Assembly (NCBI RefSeq): GCF_900129325.1
Contig: NZ_FQUP01000001.1
Span: forward strand, 1,468,615 to 1,532,614
Origin: Kaistia soli DSM 19436
Lineage (GTDB): Bacteria; Pseudomonadota; Alphaproteobacteria; Rhizobiales; Kaistiaceae
DNA length: 64,000 bases
Direction: 5' to 3'
The position numbers and the translations under genes are program-made. Below are positions 34,633-45,636 of this stretch, piece after piece (the first letter of the stretch is position 1; the number at the start of each line of letters is the position of its first letter). The notes under the pieces are model-generated. The model saw only the letters and a program-made list of their open reading frames with translations, was not told the DNA's origin and made no database searches.

Positions 34633-35175
34633 TCAGTGGCCGTCGAAGGCGACGAGTGTGCGCACCGCGACGCCGAGCGCGCGCAACTTGTCGGCGCCGC
34701 CAAGCGCCGGCAGGTCGACGATGAAGCAAGCGGCCTCGACCTTGACGCCCGTCTCGTGCAGCAGCTTGATCGCCGCCTCGGCCGTGCCGCCCGTCGCAAT
34801 CAGGTCGTCGACGAGGATGACGCGTTCACCCTTCTCGACGGCATCGACGTGAATCTCGATCCGGTCCTGGCCATATTCGAGCGCGTAGTCCATGCCGATC
34901 GTCTCGAAGGGCAGCTTGCCCTTCTTGCGGATCGGCACGAAGCCGGCCGAGAGCTGGTGCGCCACTGCGCCGCCGATGATGAAGCCACGAGCCTCGATAC
35001 CGGCGACCTTGTCGATCTTGGCCCCGGCCCAGGGTTGGACGAGCTCGTCGATGGTGCGGCGGAAGGCGCGCGGATTGCCGAGCAGCGTGGTGATGTCGCG
35101 GAACATCACGCCTTTGGCCGGATAGTCCGGAATCGTCCTGATAGCGGCGGCGTAATCGAAGGGTTCGGAGGTCAT
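34633..35175 (-). CDS. apt: Adenine phosphoribosyltransferase
   Basis: A 180-residue Apt that makes AMP from adenine and PRPP. The family sequence is complete: [21 protein letters not shown] at the start, [27 protein letters not shown], and the PRPP-binding motif [13 protein letters not shown]. The start at 35175 gives [19 protein letters not shown], the usual length. It sits with mtnP, whose reaction releases adenine, so the neighbouring genes cover consecutive salvage steps. Confidence 0.96.
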   Translation of the reverse strand: MTSEPFDYAAAIRTIPDYPAKGVMFRDITTLLGNPRAFRRTIDELVQPWAGAKIDKVAGIEARGFIIGGAVAHQLSAGFVPIRKKGKLPFETIGMDYALEYGQDRIEIHVDAVEKGERVILVDDLIATGGTAEAAIKLLHETGVKVEAACFIVDLPALGGADKLRALGVAVRTLVAFDGH

Positions 35176-35292
35176 GTCGGCTTTCGCGGCCCTTTCGGCA
35201 ATCGGGATTGCGCGGGTGAAGCCGCGCATGTTGGCGCTAAGGCTTGCCCCAGCTTTTGCGCGGCGTCCAGTCGCGCGCTGCTCAATCCGTCG

Positions 35293-36168
35293 TCAACCGC
35301 CGAGAACGCGACCGGCAACCGCATCGAGCTTTGCCAGCAGCGCGGGATCGCGTGCGGATGGCGCAGTCAAGATCGCATGGTCGAGCGCCCTATCCGAGCC
35401 GATCGGGCAGGGCGGATGGTCGGCCGGGAAGTCGCGCGCGAGCCGCGATACGAGGCGCTGGGCCTTGTCGGCATTGTCGCGCAGGACCGCGATGACCTGG
35501 TCGACCGTGACGGCCGCATGGCCCGGATGCCAGCAGTCGTAGTCGGTCACCATCGCGACGGTCGCATAGGCGATCTCGGCCTCGCGGGCGAGTTTCGCTT
35601 CCGGCATGTTGGTCATACCGATGACGTCGGCGCCCCAGCTGCGATGGAGATGCGATTCGGCGGCGGATGAGAATTGCGGTCCTTCCATCGCAACATAAGT
35701 GCCGCCGACGTGATGGCCGATCTCCTCAGCTTCGGCGGCGTGGCGGATGACTTCGACGAGCAGCGGCGCAACCGGATGGGCCATCGAGACATGGGCGACG
35801 CACCCATTCTCGAAGAAGCTCGATGCGCGTGCGTGGGTCTTGTCGATGAATTGGTCGACCAGCACGAAATCGCCGGGGTAGAGCTCCTGCTTCAGCGATC
35901 CTACGGCCGAGACTGAGACGAGGTCGGTGACGCCTGCGCGCTTCAGCGCATCGATATTGGCGCGGTAGTCGATACCTGACGGAGAAAGGCGATGGCCGCG
36001 GCCATGGCGCGGCAGGAAGACGATCGGCGTCGTGCCGATGCGGCCGAAGCGGAGCTGATCGGACGGCGTGCCCCAAGGGCTTTTAACGGACCGCCATTCC
36101 GCATCCTCAAGACCGGGGAGATCGTAGAGGCCGGAGCCCCCGATGATGCCGAGTACGGCTTTCGTCAT
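35293..36168 (-). CDS. mtnP: S-methyl-5'-thioadenosine phosphorylase
   Basis: A 291-residue MTA phosphorylase that splits methylthioadenosine into adenine and methylthioribose 1-phosphate. The family start LGIIGGSGLYDLPGLED is clear, with the phosphate loop GRIGTTPIVFLPRHGRGHR and the purine-site region SHLHRSWGADVIGMTNMPEAKLAREAEI. Its product adenine is used by Apt 117 bases downstream. It lies 28 bases after hemF on the same strand. Confidence 0.95.
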   Translation of the reverse strand: MTKAVLGIIGGSGLYDLPGLEDAEWRSVKSPWGTPSDQLRFGRIGTTPIVFLPRHGRGHRLSPSGIDYRANIDALKRAGVTDLVSVSAVGSLKQELYPGDFVLVDQFIDKTHARASSFFENGCVAHVSMAHPVAPLLVEVIRHAAEAEEIGHHVGGTYVAMEGPQFSSAAESHLHRSWGADVIGMTNMPEAKLAREAEIAYATVAMVTDYDCWHPGHAAVTVDQVIAVLRDNADKAQRLVSRLARDFPADHPPCPIGSDRALDHAILTAPSARDPALLAKLDAVAGRVLGG

Positions 36169-36196
36169 GGAGATGTGCCTCGTCCCACTGCGATGA

Positions 36197-37102
36197 TCAC
36201 GGCCATTTCACCACCGGCGGCATGGAGGACAGGATCGAATCGACGTTGCCGCCGGTCCGGAGCCCGAAGATCGTGCCGCGATCGTAAAGCAGGTTGAATT
36301 CGACATAGCGGCCGCGACGGACGAGTTGCTCTTCGCGGTCGGCTTCGGTCCACGGTGTGTCGAAATTCGCGCGGACGAGCTGGTCGTAGATCGAAAGGAA
36401 GCTGCTGCCCACATCCTGCGTAAAAGCGAAATCGGCTTCCCAGTCGCCGGAATTCAGCCCGTCGTAGAAAATACCGCCGATGCCGCGCGGCTCATTGCGA
36501 TGCCTCAGGAAGAAATAGGTGTCGCACCAGTCCTTGTAGCGGCCGTAGTCCGCGACAGCATGCCGTTCGCAGGCTCCCTGCATCGCCGTATGGAAGGCAA
36601 CCGTATCGGCGTCATCCTGCGTGCGGCGGCGATCCAGCACCGGCGTCAGGTCGGCGCCGCCGCCAAACCATTGGCGCGTCGTCACGACCATCCGGGTATT
36701 CATATGAACGGTCGGCACATTTGGGTTGGCCGTATGGGCGATCAGCGAGATGCCGCCGGCCCAGAAACGCGGATCCTCGCTCGCGCCTGGAATGTCCTTG
36801 GCGAATTCGGGCGCGAAGCTGCCATGCACGGCCGAAACGTGGACGCCGATCTTTTCGAACAGCCGGCCCTTCATCAGCGCCATGGTGCCGCCGCCGCCGT
36901 CGGCGCCGGTGTGGTCCGTGCGCTTCCAGGGCGTCTTGACGAAGCGGCCCGGCGTTCCGGCATAGAGCGCGGGTGAGGCCTCGTGTTCCAGAGCTTCGAA
37001 CGCTGCAATGATCCGCGCCTGGAGGGTCGCAAACCAAGCGCTGGCGCGTTGCTTCTTCTCGTCGAGGCCTTCGGGAAGAGTCATGTCTTCAGGCGCGGTC
37101 AT
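36197..37102 (-). CDS. hemF: Oxygen-dependent coproporphyrinogen III oxidase
   Basis: A 301-residue HemF, which decarboxylates coproporphyrinogen III to protoporphyrinogen IX with O2. The signature [12 protein letters not shown] ... [29 protein letters not shown] is intact, as are [10 protein letters not shown] and [32 protein letters not shown] start at 37102 ([17 protein letters not shown]); longer in-frame starts exist. The start lies inside the end of trmL (14-base overlap). Heme made here would serve the bc1 complex in this window. Confidence 0.95.
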   Translation of the reverse strand: MTAPEDMTLPEGLDEKKQRASAWFATLQARIIAAFEALEHEASPALYAGTPGRFVKTPWKRTDHTGADGGGGTMALMKGRLFEKIGVHVSAVHGSFAPEFAKDIPGASEDPRFWAGGISLIAHTANPNVPTVHMNTRMVVTTRQWFGGGADLTPVLDRRRTQDDADTVAFHTAMQGACERHAVADYGRYKDWCDTYFFLRHRNEPRGIGGIFYDGLNSGDWEADFAFTQDVGSSFLSIYDQLVRANFDTPWTEADREEQLVRRGRYVEFNLLYDRGTIFGLRTGGNVDSILSSMPPVVKWP

Positions 37103-37589
37103 GGCCGGCATCCTTGTCGTTTGTGTCATCCGCGGCCGGCCCGCCGGTCTGGCGCAATGCCTCGCCGGCAACCATCGCGACGGTCATGGCAAGGTTGAGC
37201 GAGCGAAGTCCCGGCTGCATGTGGATCCTGAGGCGGTGATCGGCGAGCGCATGAACATCGTCAGGCACGCCGGCGCTTTCGCGGCCGAACATCAGGAAGT
37301 CGTCCGGCCTGTATCGGAAATCGAGATAGGACCGCTCCGCCTTCGTCGTCAGAAGGACAAGGCGGCTGCCCGCCGCGAGACGGAATTCTTCAAAAGCTGC
37401 AAAGGAAAGGTGGCGGGAAAGGGCCGCGCGCTCCAGATAGTCCATGCCGGCCCGTTTCATGCCGCGATCGGACAAGTCGAAGCCCGCCGGCTCGATCAGA
37501 TCGACGCCAAGGCCGAGACAGGCCGCGAAGCGCAGAATGGCGCCGGTGTTGTGCGGGATGTCGGGCTGGTAGAGAACGATGCGGGGCAT
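37089..37589 (-). CDS. trmL: tRNA (cytidine(34)-2'-O)-methyltransferase
   Basis: A 166-residue SPOUT-class methyltransferase that modifies the wobble base of some leucine tRNAs. The start [26 protein letters not shown] is diagnostic, and the trefoil-knot SAM segment [47 protein letters not shown] is complete. Its end overlaps the hemF start by 14 bases. It is divergent from the second ABC exporter, 63 bases away. Confidence 0.94.
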   Translation of the reverse strand: MPRIVLYQPDIPHNTGAILRFAACLGLGVDLIEPAGFDLSDRGMKRAGMDYLERAALSRHLSFAAFEEFRLAAGSRLVLLTTKAERSYLDFRYRPDDFLMFGRESAGVPDDVHALADHRLRIHMQPGLRSLNLAMTVAMVAGEALRQTGGPAADDTNDKDAGHDRA

Positions 37590-37652
37590 GGGGACGGAAA
37601 CGCGCTCTGCTTGCGTTGAAGGGATGCCGGAAGCGGCGCGCAAAGGTCAATG

Positions 37653-39503
<1,851 letters not shown>

Positions 39504-39563
39504 TCGGGGATGGGAGGCGTCACGGCCGGAACCACCGGCCATGACCCATTGTGTCGACGCGTC

Positions 39564-40463
39564 TCAGGCGTTGGCTGCCAGCTTCGTCGCCGGCGGGGTC
39601 ACCGCGGCGGTGTAGTCGGCCATCAGCATTTCGCTCATCTTGCCGGGCGTGAAGCGATAGGGGCCGATTTCCGAAACCGGCGTCACTTCGGCGGCCGTGC
39701 CGCACAGCCAGCATTCGCTGAAGGTCGGCAGTTCTTCCGGCGAAATCCGACGCTCGATCACCTCAATGCCGCGCGCCTTGGCCAGTTCGATAACCGTCTG
39801 GCGCGTGATGCCGTTCAGGAAGCGGTCGGCGAGCGGGGTGTGGATCACGCCGTCCTTGACGAAGAAGATGTTGGCGCCAGTGGCCTCGGCGACATTGCCC
39901 TCCCAGTCGAGCATCAGCGCATCGGCATAGCCCTGCCGCTCGGCGTCATGCTTGGAGATCGTGCAGATCATGTAGAGGCCGGCTGCCTTGGCGAGCGAAG
40001 GCGCGGTCTGCGGATCGGGGCGGCGATATTTCGCGAAGGCGAGGCGAATGCCCTTCAGCCGCTCGGCGGGGCTGAAATAGGACGGCCATTCCCAGGCGGC
40101 GATCGCGACGTTGATCTTATTGTGCTGGGCCGAGACGCCCATCATCTCGCTGCCGCGCCAGGCGATCGGACGCAGATAGCCGTCGGTCAAGCCGTTCTTC
40201 GCGAGCGTCGCGTTGCAGGCCTCATCGATCTCCTCAAGCGTGTAGGGGATCTGGAAATCGAGAATTTCCGCCGAGCGGAACAGACGCTCGGTGTGCTCGC
40301 GCAGCTTGAAGATGGTGCCGCCATAAGCGCGCTCGCCCTCGAACACCGAGCTTGCATAGTGCAGGCCGTGCGTGAGGACATGGACCTTGGCGTCCTTCCA
40401 CGGGACGAAGGAGCCGTTGAACCAGATCCATCCGTCTTTCTGGTCGAAGGCAGGCGCGCTCAT
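39564..40463 (-). CDS. ilvE: Branched-chain amino acid aminotransferase
   Basis: A 299-residue class IV PLP-dependent aminotransferase that makes Val, Leu and Ile from their keto acids. Key segments are GWIWFNGSFVPWKDAKVHVLTHGLHYASSVFEGERAY, the presumed PLP-lysine region SLAKAAGLYM, and EGNVAEATGANIFFVKDG ... FLNGITRQTVIELA. The ATG at 40463 has GGGAGC upstream. It is convergent with the ABC exporter and divergent from the MarR gene at 40783. Confidence 0.93.
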   Translation of the reverse strand: MSAPAFDQKDGWIWFNGSFVPWKDAKVHVLTHGLHYASSVFEGERAYGGTIFKLREHTERLFRSAEILDFQIPYTLEEIDEACNATLAKNGLTDGYLRPIAWRGSEMMGVSAQHNKINVAIAAWEWPSYFSPAERLKGIRLAFAKYRRPDPQTAPSLAKAAGLYMICTISKHDAERQGYADALMLDWEGNVAEATGANIFFVKDGVIHTPLADRFLNGITRQTVIELAKARGIEVIERRISPEELPTFSECWLCGTAAEVTPVSEIGPYRFTPGKMSEMLMADYTAAVTPPATKLAANA

Positions 40464-40782
40464 TGTCGTTGCTCCCGGTTCGGGCCATCGGCGGCCCGCT
40501 TGGCGGTCGGCCGGCGCCTGAGTGCGCCAGTCCGGCCTTTGATCTGGCCGCAAGGCCCTGCGGCTGAGGGGCCGCGCGAGGGCGGCGGGATTTTGCGCAG
40601 CGCGGAAACTATCGGTAATGTGCCGGTCGAAGCGCTGTCACGGCAACTTTGCGTGAGGCGGGACGGCTGGCGCGTTCGAAGATTTCGCCGCGGCGGGCAT
40701 TCTCGTAACAATCGAACCGAAATATGTCAATATGGCTGACGTAAATATCGCGGCTCAACCGGAAGGGGCAGCGGAGGAGACA
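40464..40782. other. Divergent promoter region, ilvE / marR
   Basis: A 319-base gap between the divergent ilvE and MarR genes with no gene of its own. An AT-rich stretch at 40700-40750 in otherwise GC-rich DNA holds GTCA / TGAC arms (40726-40729 and 40737-40740) flanked by ATAT on both sides. It is a weak candidate operator for the MarR-type regulator that follows. Confidence 0.45.
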
Positions 40783-41283
40783 ATGGGAGCGGAGGGCGGC
40801 ACGGGGCCGGTGACCGCTCCGGTTACGATTGCCGACAAGCCGGAGATCGTGCTGATCGAATTGCTGTTCTATGCCTATCGCGATTTCGTGTCGGACCCCG
40901 ATGCCGTCCTGCTGCGCTATGATTTTGGCCGGGCGCATCATCGCGTGTTGCATTTCGTTGATCGTCATCCCGGCATGCGCGTCGCCGATCTGCTCGATAT
41001 TCTCAAGATCACCAAGCAGAGCCTCGGCCGCGTGCTGAAGGAACTGATCGACACCGGCTTCATCGAACAGGTGCCGGGGCCGGTCGATCGGCGCCAGAGG
41101 CTGCTCTACCCGACCGAGAAGGGCAGGGCGCTGTCGGCCCGGCTGACGGAGCCGCAGGCGCGCCGCATCGGCGCCGCATTGGCAGCGCTCGATCCTGCCG
41201 GCAGGGCCGGGGCCGAACGTTTCCTGCGTCTGATGATCGACGCCGACGAACGGGATAAGGTATCCCGCCTGATCAGCCGCTAG
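40783..41283 (+). CDS. MarR-family transcriptional regulator (two-component operon)
   Basis: A 166-residue MarR-type regulator. The winged helix is FVDRHPGMRVADLLDILKITKQSLGRVLKELIDTGFIEQVPGPVDRRQRLLYPTEKGRAL, with the family's DRR wing. I start at the ATG at 40783 because GGAGGAGA precedes it; an upstream in-frame ATG at 40732 has no ribosome site and lies in the AT-rich possible operator. It is the first gene of a unit with a response regulator (25-base gap) and a histidine kinase, a gene order I recall next to ilvE in other rhizobia. Confidence 0.9.
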   Translation: MGAEGGTGPVTAPVTIADKPEIVLIELLFYAYRDFVSDPDAVLLRYDFGRAHHRVLHFVDRHPGMRVADLLDILKITKQSLGRVLKELIDTGFIEQVPGPVDRRQRLLYPTEKGRALSARLTEPQARRIGAALAALDPAGRAGAERFLRLMIDADERDKVSRLISR

Positions 41284-41308
41284 CTTTGGCGGCGCTGGAG
41301 CCATTGCC

Positions 41309-42028
41309 ATGACCCAACTCGCCGGAACGGAAGCGGCGATCCTGCCGGACGATGCGCCGCATCTTCTTGTGATCGACGACGACCAGCGCATCCGTTCGCT
41401 GCTCTCGCGCTATCTCAGCGACAATGGCTTTCGGGTCGATGTTGCGGCCAATGCCGAGGAAGCGCGCACGCGGCTCGGCTCGCTCGCCTTCGACCTGTTG
41501 ATTCTCGATGTCATGATGCCCGGCGAGAACGGGCTCGATCTCCTGAAGAGCCTGCGCGAGACGATGCAGGTGCCGATCCTGATGCTGACGGCGCGCACGG
41601 AAATCGACCATCGCATCCGGGGCTTCGAAGGCGGCGCTGACGACTATCTTGGCAAGCCGTTCGAGCCGCGCGAACTGGTTCTGAGGATCAACGCGATCTT
41701 GAAGCGCGGCACGCCGCCGACGGAGCCGCTGATCGAACAGCTCCGTTTCGGGCCGTTCAGCTTTCACATCGGCCGCCGGGAATTGCGCCGGGGGCAGGAG
41801 GTGATCCGCCTGACCGACCGCGAGCGGCAGATTATGGCCGTGTTCGCCGCGACGCCGAACGAGACCGTGCCGCGCCTCTCGCTTCTCTCAGAAGATGAAC
41901 CGGCCGGCGAACGCACCATCGACGTGCAGATCAATCGCTTGCGCCGCAAGATCGAGGTCGACCCCGCCAATCCGCTCTATCTGCAGACCGTGCGCGGCAT
42001 CGGCTATCGTCTCGTGACCGAGGCGTGA
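41309..42028 (+). CDS. OmpR-family response regulator
   Basis: A 239-residue two-component response regulator. The receiver domain has the acidic pair in VIDDDQRIRS, the phospho-acceptor Asp67 in DLLILDVMMPGENG, and the conserved Lys in GADDYLGKPFEPREL. The DNA-binding domain is the winged-helix OmpR type, RERQIMAVFAATPNETVPRLSLLS ... RTIDVQINRLRRKIEVDPANPLYLQTVRGIGYRL. It is co-directional with the MarR gene upstream and the kinase 49 bases downstream, so the three probably form one operon. Confidence 0.95.
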   Translation: MTQLAGTEAAILPDDAPHLLVIDDDQRIRSLLSRYLSDNGFRVDVAANAEEARTRLGSLAFDLLILDVMMPGENGLDLLKSLRETMQVPILMLTARTEIDHRIRGFEGGADDYLGKPFEPRELVLRINAILKRGTPPTEPLIEQLRFGPFSFHIGRRELRRGQEVIRLTDRERQIMAVFAATPNETVPRLSLLSEDEPAGERTIDVQINRLRRKIEVDPANPLYLQTVRGIGYRLVTEA

Positions 42029-42077
42029 GGACGATGGCTGCTCGACGGCGGGAGCGAGCCACGGCGCCGGAGGCCGC

Positions 42078-43571
42078 GTGACGGAACAGCCGCTTCACCC
42101 CTTTCACCGTGCCGGCCGAACCGGGAGCTGGTTCGACTGGCCGGTCGTCACCGCCATCCGCCGTCTCGGCCGCGCACCGGCCGTGAACGCCGCGCGCCGC
42201 CTGCTGCGCAGGGCGGATCCCGTTTTCTCAGTCTTGCTGGCGCCCTATCGCTTTCTCGGTCGCCGCCTAGGCGCAGCGATGCCGAAAGGGCTCTATGCGC
42301 GCGCGCTCATCATCATCATCGCGCCGATCGTCATCCTGCAGTCGGTGGTCGCTTTCGTCTTCATGGAGCGACACTGGCAGACCGTGACGCGCCGTCTTTC
42401 GGCGGCCACGGTGCGCGACATTTCGGCGATCGTCGATCTCATCGAAACCTATCCGTCCGATCCCACCTACGAACAGATCATCCGCATTGCGCAGGACCGG
42501 CTCGGCCTCATCATCTCGGTCGTGCCGGGTGAACCGCTGCCGCCGGCTGCGCCGAAGCCGTTCTTCTCGCTGCTCGACAGTGCGCTTTCAGATGAAATCA
42601 GCCAACAGATCGGCAAGCCGTTCTGGATCGACACCGTCGGCAAGTCGAACCTCGTCGAGGTGCGCATCCAGCTCGGCGACAAGGTGCTGCGGGTTCTCGC
42701 GCGCCGCAGCCAGACCTATGCGTCAAATTCCGAGATCTTCATCTTCTGGATGGTCGGCACCAGTCTTGTGCTGCTGGTCATCGCCATCGCCTTCCTGCGC
42801 AACCAGATCCGTCCCATTCAGGAACTCGCCGACGCGGCCGAAGGTTTCGGCAAGGGTCGAGCGATCGAGGATTTCAAGCCGCGCGGCGCACGTGAGGTTC
42901 GCCGCGCAAGCGCGACCTTCATCGAGATGGCTGATCGCATCAACCGCCAGATGGAGCAGCGCACGACGATGCTGGCTGGCGTCAGCCATGATCTCAGAAC
43001 CGTGCTGACCCGCTTCCGCTTGCAACTCGCGCTGCTGCGGGAAAACGACGATGTTCGCGCCATGCGCCGCGACGTCGACGACATGCAGCGCATGCTCGAG
43101 GGCTATCTCGCCTTCGCGCGTGGCGACGTCGACGAACCGACCGTCAAGACCGATGTCGCGGCGCTCATCGCCGATGTCATCGAAGGCTCGCGCCGCGTCG
43201 GCCATCTCGTCGAGGCGCGCTTCGAGGGCGACCCGATCGTCAGCCTCCGGCCGAACGAGTTCAAGCGCTGCATCGGCAATCTCGTCGCCAATGCCTGCCG
43301 GCACGGCAACACGATCGTCGTGACCGCAACGCATGTCGAGGGCTGGCTGACGGTCACGGTTGATGATGACGGTCCCGGTATCCCCGAAGATCAGTTCGAG
43401 ATGGTGTTCCGGCCGTTCTACCGGCTCGACGAGGCGCGCAATCTCGACGAAAGCGGCACAGGGCTTGGTTTGCCCATTGCCCGCGACATCGCCCGTGCCC
43501 ATGGCGGCGACGTCACGCTCTCGACATCGCCGCAGGGCGGCCTCAGGGCCAGCATCGAGATCCCCGCCTGA
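42078..43571 (+). CDS. Sensor histidine kinase (EnvZ-like)
   Basis: A 497-residue membrane sensor kinase. Two membrane helices (about 75-96 and 220-241) enclose a periplasmic sensor domain, then a HAMP domain, the dimerisation domain with His304 in GVSHDLRTVLTRF, and an ATPase domain with NLVANACRHG (N box), DDDGPGIP (G1) and GTGLGLPIARDI (G2). The start is GTG at 42078 with GGAGG upstream. The H box has Val309 where most EnvZ-type kinases have Pro. The first 70 residues are cytoplasmic and basic. It should phosphorylate the response regulator encoded just upstream. Confidence 0.93.
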   Translation: MTEQPLHPFHRAGRTGSWFDWPVVTAIRRLGRAPAVNAARRLLRRADPVFSVLLAPYRFLGRRLGAAMPKGLYARALIIIIAPIVILQSVVAFVFMERHWQTVTRRLSAATVRDISAIVDLIETYPSDPTYEQIIRIAQDRLGLIISVVPGEPLPPAAPKPFFSLLDSALSDEISQQIGKPFWIDTVGKSNLVEVRIQLGDKVLRVLARRSQTYASNSEIFIFWMVGTSLVLLVIAIAFLRNQIRPIQELADAAEGFGKGRAIEDFKPRGAREVRRASATFIEMADRINRQMEQRTTMLAGVSHDLRTVLTRFRLQLALLRENDDVRAMRRDVDDMQRMLEGYLAFARGDVDEPTVKTDVAALIADVIEGSRRVGHLVEARFEGDPIVSLRPNEFKRCIGNLVANACRHGNTIVVTATHVEGWLTVTVDDDGPGIPEDQFEMVFRPFYRLDEARNLDESGTGLGLPIARDIARAHGGDVTLSTSPQGGLRASIEIPA

Positions 43572-43589
43572 AGCGCTGCCGTTTCAGGC
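43566..43589. terminator. Hairpin at convergent gene ends
   Basis: A 7-bp perfect inverted repeat (GCCTGAA / TTCAGGC) with a 10-base loop. It overlaps the kinase stop and ends one base before the VOC gene stop. No T run follows. It is part of a wider pattern of hairpins at convergent ends in this window. Confidence 0.35.
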
Positions 43590-44417
43590 TCAGGCTGCTG
43601 CCAGTCGCACCACCGTGCCCCAGGGATCGACCAGTTCGCGATCGGCTGCGATGCCGGAGCCCGAAAGCGTGACATGCGAGAGGCCGCCCCGCGCTGCATC
43701 GCGCTTGCCGGCACCGCGGCTCCGCCAGATATTGCCGGCGATGTGGTGATGATAGCCGCCCGAGGCCAGGAAGCTTGCGCCAGGGTAGTGCGCCATCACG
43801 TCGAGGCCGATTTCCGAGGTCCACCAGTCCTCGGCGAGCTTGTCGTCGCCGACACGCAAGTGAACATGGCCGATGCGCAGGAGATCCGGCGCCTGATGGT
43901 AGGGGGCGGCTGACGCAGGAACGGCTTGCACGATCGCGTTCACGTCGAGCGGTTCCGTCGCCATCTTCAGGCCCTTGCCATCGCGCGTCCACGTTGTCTC
44001 GGGCCGGTCGGCATAGATCTCGATGCCATTGCCCTCGGGGTCGGTCAGGTAGAAGGCTTCGCTGACGAGATGATCCGACATGCCGTCGACGGGGAAGCGT
44101 TTCTCCGAGGCGTGCAGCACCCAGCGTCCGAGATCGGCCCGCGTCGGCATGAGGAAAGCGGTGTGGAAGAGACCGGCGCGACGCGGATCATCGAGCGCTG
44201 CGCCAGGGGGCAGCGCGGCGAGTTCCAGGAGCGGAACGCCGCCGGCACCGAGCACCGTCAGGCCGTCCTTCTCGGAGATCGTCTCGAGCCCCAGCAGAGC
44301 ACGATAGTAATTCGCGACCGTGGGGATGCTCTTCACCTTCAGCCCGACCGACGCGATATGAAGAGGCCGGGTCAGGGCGAACGGCAGATCAGTTTCGGCG
44401 GCAATAGTCTCGGCCAT
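43590..44417 (-). CDS. VOC-family (glyoxalase / extradiol-dioxygenase-like) protein
   Basis: A 275-residue protein with two vicinal-oxygen-chelate domains, the CatE-like type that includes extradiol catechol dioxygenases. The first domain starts IASVGLKVKSIPTVANYYRALLGLETISEKDG and ends EAFYLTDPEGNGIEIYADRPET; the second starts RIGHVHLRVGDDKLAEDWWTSEIGLDVM with a His pair in GGYHHHIAGNIW. Metal-ligand candidates are the His residues in these strands. The real substrate is unknown. The start at 44417 fits the family length. Confidence 0.87.
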   Translation of the reverse strand: MAETIAAETDLPFALTRPLHIASVGLKVKSIPTVANYYRALLGLETISEKDGLTVLGAGGVPLLELAALPPGAALDDPRRAGLFHTAFLMPTRADLGRWVLHASEKRFPVDGMSDHLVSEAFYLTDPEGNGIEIYADRPETTWTRDGKGLKMATEPLDVNAIVQAVPASAAPYHQAPDLLRIGHVHLRVGDDKLAEDWWTSEIGLDVMAHYPGASFLASGGYHHHIAGNIWRSRGAGKRDAARGGLSHVTLSGSGIAADRELVDPWGTVVRLAAA

Positions 44418-44502
44418 GACATGGCTCCATCAGGAAAACCCGCATCATAGCTAGTGATGACGCCGCCGCAGCGATAGCGGGCTTCTTGTGAACACTGCGT
44501 GC

Positions 44503-44871
44503 TCAGAAAAGCCGCCCGCCATTCGGCACAGCGCGCTCGACGGCCGTCAGGACGACAGCGCCCTCATCGTCCGGCACGCCCAGCGTCAGAACTTCCGACA
44601 TGAACGGGCCGATCTGGCGCGGCGGAAAATTGACGACAGCCAGCACCTGCCGGCCGACGAGCTCGTCGAGCGCGTAGTATTTGGTGATCTGCGCCGAGGA
44701 CTTCTTCTTGCCGATCTCGGGTCCGAAATCGATCACCAGCTTATAGGCTGGCTTTCGCGCCTCGGGAAAAGGCGACGCTTCGACGATGGTACCGACGCGG
44801 ATGTCGACCTTCAGGAAGTCGTCAAACCCGATCGTCGCGCTTGTTCCAGCCCCGTCTGCACCCGTCGCCAT
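44503..44871 (-). CDS. csaA: tRNA-binding protein CsaA
   Basis: A 122-residue stand-alone tRNA-binding (OB-fold) protein. The sequence FDDFLKVDIRVGTIVEASPFPEARKPAYKLVIDFGPEIGKKKSSAQITKYY is the CsaA/EMAPII-type tRNA-binding domain, and the end MSEVLTLGVPDDEGAVVLTAVERAVPNGGRLF is the classical CsaA C-terminus. In Bacillus it has chaperone-like effects linked to secretion; the role here is inferred. It lies between the TetR gene and the VOC gene on the same strand. Confidence 0.93.
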   Translation of the reverse strand: MATGADGAGTSATIGFDDFLKVDIRVGTIVEASPFPEARKPAYKLVIDFGPEIGKKKSSAQITKYYALDELVGRQVLAVVNFPPRQIGPFMSEVLTLGVPDDEGAVVLTAVERAVPNGGRLF

Positions 44872-44925
44872 CTGCCTGTCGCTCCTGTTGCCAGCCAGCG
44901 ACGGGTATCATCGTCGGCCGCGGCG

Positions 44926-45585
44926 TCAAGCGGCGGCTTCGCTTTCGGGCGAGGCAGGCGCGTCCGAGCGCGTACGGCTCCTTCGATCGAACCGGCGACC
45001 AATCCGGCAGAAGGCCTTCTCGATCTTGCCCGCGCGATGATCCCAGCCTTCAGCGCGGGAGAGCGCCTTGTCGAGCGCCGCCATGGTGCGTGACTGATCG
45101 GGGTCGGTATCGTCGATCCAGACCGGCGTGAGGCGTGCCAGCATGGTCACCAGGCCCTGGACGCGCGCGCAGCCGCGCAGCCCGTCGGTTCCGATGCCCG
45201 CGGCTGCGAGCATATAGCGGGCCGAGGGGAGGGCGAGGCCATTCAGCCCGAGCGCCAGCGCTGGATCCCGCCGGGCGCTTGCGACCAGATGAGCGACAGC
45301 GCGCTTGTGCGGCGCCAGCTTGTCGAAGCGGCGCATGAGAATATCGAAAAGACGGTCGCGTCGGCTATCTTCGCTCCCGCTGTCGATCTCGTCGAGCACG
45401 GCGCGGTCGATACGGCGCAGGAAGGCGGCGAGGATCGCGAACTTGCCATCGGCCGCTTCGCGCAACGCCCCGAGCGTCAGCCCCGCGCGATCGGCGATCT
45501 CGCCAAGTTCGATCGTCTCGTAAGGCTTTTCGGCCAGCAACGCCGTGAAGGCGTCGATGACGTTGTCCGGCACGGTTCGCTGCAT
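44926..45585 (-). CDS. TetR-family regulator
   Basis: A 219-residue TetR-type protein. The N-terminal DNA-binding part reads IDAFTALLAEKPYETIELGEIADRAGLTLGALREAADGKFAILAAFLRRIDRA, the usual helix-turn-helix and first helix of the ligand domain. The remainder is helical, and the C-terminus is basic and Ala-rich. It also resembles the COQ9-like ubiquinone protein group, which shares this fold, so regulator is the more likely but not only reading. The target is unknown. Confidence 0.8.
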   Translation of the reverse strand: MQRTVPDNVIDAFTALLAEKPYETIELGEIADRAGLTLGALREAADGKFAILAAFLRRIDRAVLDEIDSGSEDSRRDRLFDILMRRFDKLAPHKRAVAHLVASARRDPALALGLNGLALPSARYMLAAAGIGTDGLRGCARVQGLVTMLARLTPVWIDDTDPDQSRTMAALDKALSRAEGWDHRAGKIEKAFCRIGRRFDRRSRTRSDAPASPESEAAA

Positions 45586-45636
45586 GTCATATCCTCCTGA
45601 TCACCCTTCCAAGATATGGGGCGATTGAGGCGTGTT

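Noticed and set aside
39524-39540. A GGCCGG / CCGGCC inverted repeat between the ABC exporter and ilvE.
   Set aside because: Only 6 bp, self-complementary GC sequence and no T run. Too weak to call a terminator, although it fits the pattern noted elsewhere.
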